DNA from: Pomphorhynchus laevis
Lineage: Eukaryota; Acanthocephala; Palaeacanthocephala; Echinorhynchida; Pomphorhynchidae
Assembly: GCA_012934845.2 (NCBI GenBank)
Contig: WNNJ02003105.1
Span: 116,878 to 180,877 of the forward strand
Direction of reading: 5' to 3'
DNA length: 64,000 bases
The notes beneath the pieces were generated by a model. The model saw only the letters and a program-made list of their open reading frames with translations. It searched no databases and was not told where the DNA came from. A program made the translations under genes and the position numbers. Below are positions 57,193 through 64,000 of the stretch, piece by piece (the stretch's first letter is position 1; each line of letters begins with the position of its first letter).

Positions 57193-58320
57193 ATGAACCC
57201 ATTAGGATTGAATGACGTGATACAAGGAATTGGCAGAAGTAGTATAGTAAATAATAAACAACTATATTATAATAATCCGGATAAATGCAAACCAAGAAGT
57301 CATGGTGATAAAAGGAATAAGAAAAATAGAGTTAAAAATATTAAAAAAGATATGTATATAAATGAACAATTAGAAATATTAAAACAACTTTTAAGAGATA
57401 ATAAGCTAAAAGATCTTTATGTAAATATAAGAAGTTTTTCTAAAAATATCATATGTTCAATAAATCAAAGATTGATTAACGACTATGATAGGTTGAGTTG
57501 TATAATAGACAGTTATTGTAATACAAAATACTGTAATCGTACAATAAATGTTAATAATAACAATAGAAAATGTACATTAACCATAAACTTCATTAATAAA
57601 TGTATAGATAACATAAATATAGCCGGACTTTTAAATAATTCTAAAAGTAAAGAAATAATAGGGTCAGATTTGAGTAAATATATTCCAAAAATAAGGTATA
57701 AACTCCTACCACCATTAGGACGACAAATTTGTAATTATAATAAAGAATTAAAATCAATATGTAACGATAATATCAGAAACATAATGGAACCAGAATGCAA
57801 TTGTAAAAGTCTTAGTTTTGATAAAATAAATGAACATATATGTACCCATAATCTAGAATTAATTGAAAATTGTGAATTAAGAAAGCTGCTATCAAAAGGG
57901 TATAAATATAGATTAAATAATAACAACGACAAAAATAAAATTTACAATTCGTTATATAATAACTTAAATGATTACTTTAGTAAGCTGATTAATAGTGAAA
58001 GCTCGAATATATCTAAGATAAACATTTGGAAAGATTATATATTTGATAAAATTAAAAATAAAATGAAAATAACAAACAATTATAAAAGTAAAGATAAAAT
58101 TAATAACGATATGTATAAAGAACTTACTAAATTAAAGGATAACTATATAATAACAACTATTGATAAAGCTAGTTATAACTTTGTCGTCATAGGCAAAAAG
58201 CTTTATTATGATATACTGATTAAAAAAGTTAATTATAAATTACATTATTTAAATGTAAACGCAACATACGAGCGTAGTGATTTAAGTTTAGAAACAATAA
58301 TTACAAGTCATTGTACATAA
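57193..58320 (+). CDS. Naiad-type element, linker and RT N-terminal region
   Basis: The longest intact frame of the element, 375 residues. It begins just after the GIY-YIG remnant (NPLGLNDVIQGIGR). Composition is extreme (Asn, Lys, Ile, Tyr), mirroring the AT-rich genome. LLPPLGRQICNYNKELKS is followed by several Cys/His positions (ECNCKSL, HICTHN). LKDNYIITTIDKASYNFVVI matches the start of the Penelope-like RT finger domain. The initial Met may not be the native start, because the nuclease lies upstream in another frame. Confidence 0.75.
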   Translation: MNPLGLNDVIQGIGRSSIVNNKQLYYNNPDKCKPRSHGDKRNKKNRVKNIKKDMYINEQLEILKQLLRDNKLKDLYVNIRSFSKNIICSINQRLINDYDRLSCIIDSYCNTKYCNRTINVNNNNRKCTLTINFINKCIDNINIAGLLNNSKSKEIIGSDLSKYIPKIRYKLLPPLGRQICNYNKELKSICNDNIRNIMEPECNCKSLSFDKINEHICTHNLELIENCELRKLLSKGYKYRLNNNNDKNKIYNSLYNNLNDYFSKLINSESSNISKINIWKDYIFDKIKNKMKITNNYKSKDKINNDMYKELTKLKDNYIITTIDKASYNFVVIGKKLYYDILIKKVNYKLHYLNVNATYERSDLSLETIITSHCT

Positions 58321-58979
58321 AAAAGGTATAAAAATTAAATCAGATAATAAAACTATACCTATATTATATTGAAATCCAAAATTACATAAAAATCCAATAA
58401 AACCTAGGTTCATATGTAGTGCGTTTAAATGTACATTAAAACCACTTTCTGTCTATATGAATAAAATACTTAAAGTAATTAAAGCACATTTTAAAAAATA
58501 TTGCAAGGTAATCGAAATTAATACTGGTATAAAACACTATTTTATTATTAATTCTACTAAAGAATTTTTAGAACACACAAAAGGAATAAATTTTCAAAAT
58601 ATAAATACATACGATTTTAGTACACTCTATACAAATCTAGATTTAGTAGATATTAAAGAAGCGTTAGTAATATTAATTAATCTTATATTTAGAAAAAGAT
58701 ATACATAAATATGTTATAATAACTATAACGCCTATCTAACAAAAATTAAACCAAGTAATTATAAATATATGGATAAAATTGAATTATTAGAATCCTTAAA
58801 TATTTTGATAAATCAAAATTATTTAAAAGTATAGACATCTATATTTAGACAAGTAAAAGGTGTTCCAATGGGTGGTAATAGTAGCCCAATTATAGCTGAC
58901 TTGTTTTTAAGCTTTATAGAATATGAATTTGTTCATAACTGTGTAAAAAATAAGTCTAAATTATATAAAGATATGAAAT

Positions 58980-59453
58980 GTGTTTCGATATATTGATGAG
59001 ATATGTGTATTTAATTCTAATAATTTTTATTCAATTAGTGAACGAATTGATTCAGGTAGCCTTATTCTTAATAAAACCAATATTGATGATAAAGAAGGTA
59101 TATATCTAGATATGAGCATTAAATTAGCATCAATTAAAACTACTTTTAATTTATATCGTAAAGATGGCATATTTAAATTTACAAGAAACATATTTTTGCA
59201 TGAGCATTCATACATACCATATAATATAAAATATAATACATTAAATAATGAAATTTTAAGAATTGCAACAATATGTAATGATATTGGCTTTCTTCAAAAT
59301 CATTTAAATAATTTAATAGATGCATATTTTAAACTAGGTTTCTATAAAAATAACATCAAGCAAAAAATAGTAAAATATATAAATCAACACAATAATATAA
59401 AGAATAAATTTAAACTCTTAAGTGCCAAATTTTTATGGATGGATAATAAATAA
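58980..59453 (+). CDS. Naiad-type element, RT palm end and thumb
   Basis: 157 residues from the catalytic YIDE through KLASIKTTFNLYRKDGIFKF, FLHEHSYIPYNIKYNTLNNE and IGFLQNHLNNLIDAYFKL to KFLWMDNK at the stop. This is the best preserved and most repeated part of the family here, with scraps at 30.2, 31.6, 31.8, 31.9, 38.6 and 39.8 kb. Confidence 0.85.
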   Translation: MFRYIDEICVFNSNNFYSISERIDSGSLILNKTNIDDKEGIYLDMSIKLASIKTTFNLYRKDGIFKFTRNIFLHEHSYIPYNIKYNTLNNEILRIATICNDIGFLQNHLNNLIDAYFKLGFYKNNIKQKIVKYINQHNNIKNKFKLLSAKFLWMDNK

Positions 59454-59460
59454 TATACTT

Positions 59461-59612
59461 TGTATTAGAATAAGATACTAGATAGTTATTTTAGAGGAAA
59501 TACATCATTAGCATGTATTTGGCCCCGCTGCTATGTTGGGTAGAAGAGTTAGGGGCCGAAATCTGATAGCATAGCAGTTCCTCCTGATGACCTCTAATTC
59601 TTATTCTGATAC
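59461..59612 (+). ncRNA. Structured RNA after Naiad ORF, type II hammerhead-like
   Basis: Nested helices, all by direct inspection: AGAATAAGA (59467) with TCTTATTCT (59599); TTAGAGG (59491) with CCTCTAA (59591); a perfect hairpin AAATACAT/ATGTATTT (59498-59520); GGCCCC (59521) with GGGGCC (59552); and CTGCTATG (59528) with CATAGCAG (59570), the last two crossing as a pseudoknot. CTGATGA (59584-59590) directly precedes one strand of the second helix, and GAAA (59497-59500) directly follows the other. The hairpin then sits where stem III should be. That order is a hammerhead with stem II open (type II). Weak point: stem I next to the cut pairs poorly. Confidence 0.5.
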
Positions 59613-59794
59613 AACGTCTGCTATTTATTAGTCAATTCATAAAAATGACGTTTATTTTAAATTTTATTTTTTATTTTAACTTGATTTAAATTATAAAAAA
59701 TCTTAAAACAATTATTAATTTTATTATTTAATTATTAAATTTTGATTTAGCATTATTATGTTTTGTTTATTTTATAATTATATTAAATACGTAG

Positions 59795-60400
59795 ACTCAG
59801 TTAGCTGATTTGATTTCTTCGCTTGAAGACTTTTGCCTGATGAGTTGGAATATAGGTTCTGTATTTTAGTCTCATTCAGGCGGATATGCTTCTCTTGCAG
59901 GAAGCGAGATCACCCGATCAATTGAAGATATTTGGAAGTAAGATCGACGACTACGACACATTTGTGTATGCGGAGGGTCTCAGAATGGAACTCTTTCTAG
60001 TGTCGTTGGTGCCTGGAGTTTGAATAGAGGAAGGAGAGAGATTCGGTCTATGCTGTTGACTATATTTAATTTGGATGCTCAGTTTTTAACATAAGATTTT
60101 AACGACGATGGAGGGTCTCGGGTGGGTAATATGATCGCCCAAACATGGGAGGTCATATGTCCCCCGGAAGGGACATTCATCCGTCGTCGGAATAAATATT
60201 GCTCCACATTGGATTTTGCAATACAAAATAAAAATACTAAATTCAAAATGAAATGGCAGCAGAATTTGCTGCCAGATTCTTTTAACGATGGACATAAACT
60301 TGTATATTGGTCGTGGAAGGAGGAACTAGTTTTCAAGATTAGATTTCAACCTACATGAGCCGGTATACAAGCATTCAATAAAGCAATTAAGGAAGTAATG
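59795..60400 (+). mobile_element. LINE endonuclease remnant (family E type)
   Basis: Plus-strand translation with frame changes gives MSWNIGSVF, FGSKIDDYDTFVYAEGLRME, then FNDDGGSRVGNMIAQTWEVI, CPPEGTFIRRRNKYCSTLDF and SFNDGHKLVYWSW. These are the APE-endonuclease blocks of an I/R1-like LINE (GDFN-type Asp-Asn, STLDF, SDH-like GHKL). The catalytic SDH is lost. It points away from the RT at 63.2-64 kb, so it is not part of that copy. Confidence 0.65.
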
Positions 60401-60430
60401 ATAAATTTAAAAAATAAAATTAATTTTACC

Positions 60431-60460
60431 AATATCTTATAAGGTAAAATATAAGATATT
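60431..60460. repeat. Short hairpin at edge of the inverted repeat
   Basis: AATATCTTAT and ATAAGATATT around a 10-nt loop, just outside the left end of the 1.8-kb inverted repeat. Confidence 0.7.
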
Positions 60461-60472
60461 GATAATTATCTG

Positions 60473-62272
60473 ATAAAAGTTTGATAATTCTTTCGAATGA
60501 TAAAAGTTTTTTAATTGATTTGATTGACATACCGTTTTTAAGCCATCACCTAAGAATTAAATTTAAATTTTCAGTTCTTCGAAATAATAAAATACGATTA
60601 TAGTATTTAATACAATGATTTTAGCAAAATATGTAATTACAGTAAATTTATTTAAATTATAATGTTTAATTTTCCCTTTTATTGATTCTTTTCTATGACT
60701 TCTTTCTGTTAGATAAAATAAATTTATGTTGAAATTGAAGTGAAAGTTATTTTAATCCAATGTTCTACGACTGGATAAAAAATGAATACGTGAACTAAAG
60801 CTTATTGCAAATGAATAATCAAGTAATAATTAAGTAAATGAAGGTATTTATTATTTTTCTAAAATGTATCGCTGATAATTTTAAGGATCATCAGGTATAC
60901 AAAAAGGTGAACATAGCAAAAATGTTAAGCATAAATACTAAAGTAAAACGAATAAGACAATTTTAACATTCGTAACAATATGATAAATCGTAGATAAACT
61001 ATCTAGTTACAGTCGTGGTATGGTATTTTTCAAATACTTATTTGTTATATATTTAATGACCACCAAATTGATTTCGGAATCAATCAAAATGGTTATCGCA
61101 AAAAATATATGTATATGCTTATTCTTCTTTATCTTTGGCCGTTATCGCGCTTTGAGGAGTGGTCGACTATGTAGGATTCTGTCCTTCATTTCACCTGATT
61201 CAAAGCCTAGTTTTGGATCGTCGATTAAATTCAGCTTAATCACTATATCTTTCGTATTTTATATAATGCTCTTATATTGCCTTGTGATGTTATACTTTGG
61301 TCGTTGGATCAAAGTTCTATATGCAGAGCTAGGAAATAATTCTTAATTAATATACCACCAGTCTTTTATTGAACTTTAACTAGCTCTCTCCTCGGCATCC
61401 TACGGTTTCATCAGAAGGATTTGTTTAAACCCTTATGCATTAAACAATCTCGACAACTTCTTTGCAACTCAGACTTCTCGCCGGACTTATCAGGACTTAT
61501 CAATCGACGCTCAAGATTTCCGGACTTCACCTAAACTAGCTTTGAATCAGGTGAAATGAAGGACAGAATCCTACATAGTCGACCACTCCTCAAAGCGCGA
61601 TAACGGCCAAAGATAAAGAAGAATAAGCATATACATACATTTTTTGCGATAACCATTTTGATTGATTCCGAAATCAATTGGTGGTCATTAAATATATAAC
61701 AAATAAGTATTTGAAAAATACCATACCACGACTGTACTAGATAGTTTATCTACGATTTATCATATTGTTACGAATGTTAAAATTGTCTTATTCGTTTTAC
61801 TTTAGTATTTATGCTTAACATTTTTGCTATGTTCACCTTTTTGTATACCTGATGATCCTTAAAATTATCAGCGATACATTTTAGAAAACTAATAAATACC
61901 TTCATTTACTTAATTATTACTTGATTATTCATTTGCAATAAGCTTTAGTTCACGTATTCATTTTTTATCCAGTCGTAGAACATTGGATTAAAATAACTTT
62001 CACTTCAATTTCAACATAAATTTATTTTATCTAACAGAAAGAAGTCATAGAAAAGAATCAATAAAAGGGAAAATTAAACATTATAATTTAAATAAATTTA
62101 CTGTAATTACATATTTTGCTAAAATCATTGTATTAAATACTATAATCGTATTTTATTATTTCGAAGAACTGAAAATTTAAATTTAATTCTTAGGTGATGG
62201 CTTAAAAACGGTATGTCAATCAAATCAATTAAAAAACTTTTATCATTCGAAAGAATTATCAAACTTTTATGG
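60473..62272. repeat. Large inverted repeat, 741-bp arms, 317-bp loop
   Basis: Left arm 60473-61213 and right arm 61531-62272 are near-perfect reverse complements (a handful of single-base differences). The right arm continues into about 300 bp shared with the solo copy at 41324-42575, which the left arm does not have. A 108-residue open frame runs from the left arm into the loop (61020-61346) but consists of Ile/Phe/Leu-rich sequence antisense to nothing known, so it is doubtful. No transposase or terminal motif is recognised. Confidence 0.92.
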
Positions 62273-62639
62273 ATAATTTCATAAATTTAATATTTATTGA
62301 CTATTATAAAATAGATATTAATTTTAATAAACTATTATATAAACCAATATAAATTATATATAATGTTAACTTTTATTAATATGGAATTTACAAAAATAAT
62401 TAGCTATTATTTATTACTTATTATTTTTAATAAATAATAATATTACTGCATTATTTAGTTGCTAATTTAAGAATAAAGAAAAATATGACTTTCAGAGTAA
62501 ACTAATGTGTTAGTGAATTATCTTAAAATGAAACACAGTGGACTATTTATTATTTTGATATACTCAAAATATTAGTTTTTATTAATGTTTAATATTAAAT
62601 AAATACATTAATTAATAAAGAATTATTGGAGCTAGATCA

Positions 62640-63200
62640 AAGAAAGAAAGAAAAAAACATTTTTTTGATATTATTATAAAGAAAAGTAGAAATTATTTTT
62701 GATATTTCACTAACTACTGTTAGCATCTTCAGAAAATTACAATGTTTATAATTGATGATTTATTAAAGTAAAAAACAAATGTTTTATATACATATTTCTT
62801 CTTTTTATCCTCCTTTTTCTTCTTGACTCCAACCAAATATGGGGTGCCAATCTAGCTTCCTTTTTATTCTTTTCTTCAGGCTTCGATTAAGACACTTGTC
62901 CGGTATTAGAAGCACTTGAGGTCAAGTGCATATGAAGAACTAATTAAACTAATTAATCCACACACATTCAAAAATAAGAAAAAAATCAATCCAGTACAAA
63001 AAATAAAAATTATTCAAAAGCCTTAATTTTTCTATTGTAAAATAAAACATTTATTTATTAATTTATTTTTAATTTCTATTTCATTCAAGAAAAATTTATT
63101 AAGATGCACAGTCGTTTTAAAAATAGATAGCGTTGTTCTGGAGGGCGATTGTTTGAGTAAAAGTACAATCCGCTTAATACAAACGCATTGAGCACGATTA
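62640..63200 (-). mobile_element. I/R1-type LINE (family E) 3' UTR
   Basis: 3' flank of the RT frame that begins at 63198, recognised because the same blocks recur at 47930-48640 (GTTGTTCTGGAGGGCGATTG; CAAATATGGGGTGCCAATC against CAAGTATGGGGCCCCAATC). The tail boundary is not clear. Confidence 0.7.
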
Positions 63201-64000
63201 CACATCTGACCGATGATGCAAACATGGTTCGAAGACGGATCCCAGAATGCGCTCACTACGCTTTTGATTCCCTGGAAGAGAATCAAGGAGACGAGTGTGC
63301 TTTCCAGGACGCCGAAATCTGTAATGAATAAAGTTGCTCTTCGTTGGGTTTAAAGACAAACCTAACTTCGCTAAGCGATGAGCAACAATACCCATTACAG
63401 ACTTCATACGCCCTTCGAACCTTGCATCCGACAGAGTGTTTCTTCTAAATGCAATCGAGATGTCGTCCGCATAAATGATGGCGTGGGTGTTCCTATCCAA
63501 AAGACCCTCCAGAACTCCCCTCGTCACTATCATATAAATGATAGGAGACAGAGGTGAGCCCTGGGGAAGTCCTTTGTTGAGATGATAGTACTTACCCCCG
63601 TCATCATCCAAGTAGAAAGTTCTTGCTTTTAATATACCCAGGACACGATGCAACAAATTACTCGGTATACCATCACTGGTTAACATGCAGCGAATAGAGG
63701 ACTGTAGGTCGACTGTCGCTGATGAGAAAGCTCTGCATGGACCTTACTGCCTCAACAGTTCCCCTTCATTTACGAAAACCGTGAATGTGGTCTTTCAACA
63801 TATCACGATCTTCGTAGAATCGGGAAAGGTTCCTAGCAAAAGCTCTCTCATATACCATAACAATATTATTAGATATTGTTATGGGTCTTGTGTCTTTAGC
63901 ATTCGACACCCATCTTCCCTTCGCAAGAAACACCACCCTTCCGACCGCAATATCGCACCAAGCTGCTAAAGGTTCCCCTAGCATCTGGTACGATATCCAT
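63198..64000 (-). mobile_element. I/R1-type LINE (family E), RT region, runs off window
   Basis: The minus-strand frame 63766-63984 holds RVVFLAKGRWVSNAKDTRPI then TISNNIVMVYERAFARNL and DHIHGFRK, the RT finger blocks. After a frame break, 63198-63686 holds KGLPQGSPLSPIIYMI, the catalytic IIYADDISIAF near 63460 and HRLAKLGLSLNPTKSNFIHY. GLPQGSPLSP rather than GVPQGSVLGP separates it from the CR1/L2 elements elsewhere in the window and fits the I/R1/LOA side of the LINE tree. The 5' part lies beyond the window. Confidence 0.85.

Larger units (their letters stand above)
56780..59460 (+). mobile_element. Naiad-type Penelope-like element (GIY-YIG before RT)
   Basis: In order: a Cys-rich segment (CNRKNC and more, near 56820), then DHCNCN and AGVVYLIQCTCGLQY (56920-56980), which is a zinc-binding block joined to a GIY-YIG nuclease core. 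Next comes a long Asn/Lys/Ile-rich linker (57193-58320), RT blocks YDFSTLYTNLDLVDIKEA near 58610, KGVPMGGNSSPIIADLFLSF near 58870, a YIDE motif at 58989-59000, and the C-terminal NDIGFLQNHLNNLIDAYFKL. The nuclease at the N-terminal side is the permuted order known for Naiad elements and their plant/protist relatives, the opposite of Penelope. Several frame breaks; the last catalytic Asp is Glu in this copy. Confidence 0.8.

Noticed and set aside
59521-59577. HDV-like ribozyme reading of the crossing helices GGCCCC/GGGGCC and CTGCTATG/CATAGCAG
   Set aside because: The strand order fits an HDV-type double pseudoknot, but I see no L3 C-rich loop, no P1.1 and no catalytic C in the joining segment before the last strand. 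The hammerhead boxes give a better explanation.
61020-61346. 108-residue hydrophobic frame in the inverted repeat
   Set aside because: Part of it is in the repeat arm, whose other copies do not keep the frame; low-complexity Phe/Ile/Leu composition expected in AT-rich DNA.
60473-62272. Polinton or other large terminal-inverted-repeat DNA element
   Set aside because: The arms enclose only 317 bp; no polymerase, integrase, capsid or packaging gene lies between or beside them.

Overview
The window is a stretch of an AT-rich (most unique DNA looks well over 70% A+T) animal nuclear genome, packed with retroelements. Spliced, animal-like host genes (Arf, SF3A1), intron-size gaps (48 bp and about 1 kb in the Arf gene), L2/CR1-type LINEs, Penelope-like elements and hammerhead-ribozyme retrozymes point to an invertebrate. 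I cannot name the species from sequence alone.

Host genes are few and all lie on the minus strand: SF3B5 (5.4 kb, whole single exon), an Arf-family GTPase (11.3-12.8 kb, three internal exons recognised), one exon of SF3A1 (31.1 kb), a GC-richer HSP90 N-terminal fragment (43.4 kb, pseudogene) and an intronless furin/kexin-like proprotein convertase (44.2-46.1 kb, whole).

Retroelements fill the rest. 0.3-4.9 kb: an L2-like LINE fragment and a LINE gag-like ORF1. 8.6-9.2 kb: a 185-bp tandem repeat. 10.0-10.9 kb: a tandem retrozyme dimer. 14.3-22.3 kb: LINE 3' ends, a nuclease-like LINE tail domain, a CR1 fragment ending in an 84-bp-arm palindrome, a 16-bp minisatellite and a long L2-like LINE. 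23-27.9 kb: a CR1 LINE with overlapping ORF1 and ORF2, split by an inserted LINE fragment. 28-39.9 kb: CR1 and L2-like pieces plus many scraps of one Penelope-like family around the SF3A1 exon. 48.7-55.7 kb: a canonical Penelope (RT then GIY-YIG, with inverted end copies) interrupted by a young Ty3/gypsy-type LTR element with 185-bp LTRs and a 5-bp target duplication. 55.7-56.4 kb: a second retrozyme dimer. 56.8-59.6 kb: a Naiad-type Penelope-like element with the GIY-YIG domain ahead of the RT, followed by a strongly structured RNA segment. 60.5-62.3 kb: a 1.8-kb inverted repeat. 63.2 kb to the end: an I/R1-type LINE RT.

The most notable theme is self-cleaving RNA and fold-back DNA. Four retrozyme units agree on a complete type I hammerhead. 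The Naiad 3' segment has hammerhead core motifs in a type II order. Two or three weaker hammerhead relics lie elsewhere, one just past the convertase stop codon. Perfect hairpins with 12-24 bp arms and loops of 0-6 nt recur through the window, several exactly at element junctions. Penelope-type elements are the suspected movers of animal retrozymes, and both occur together here.
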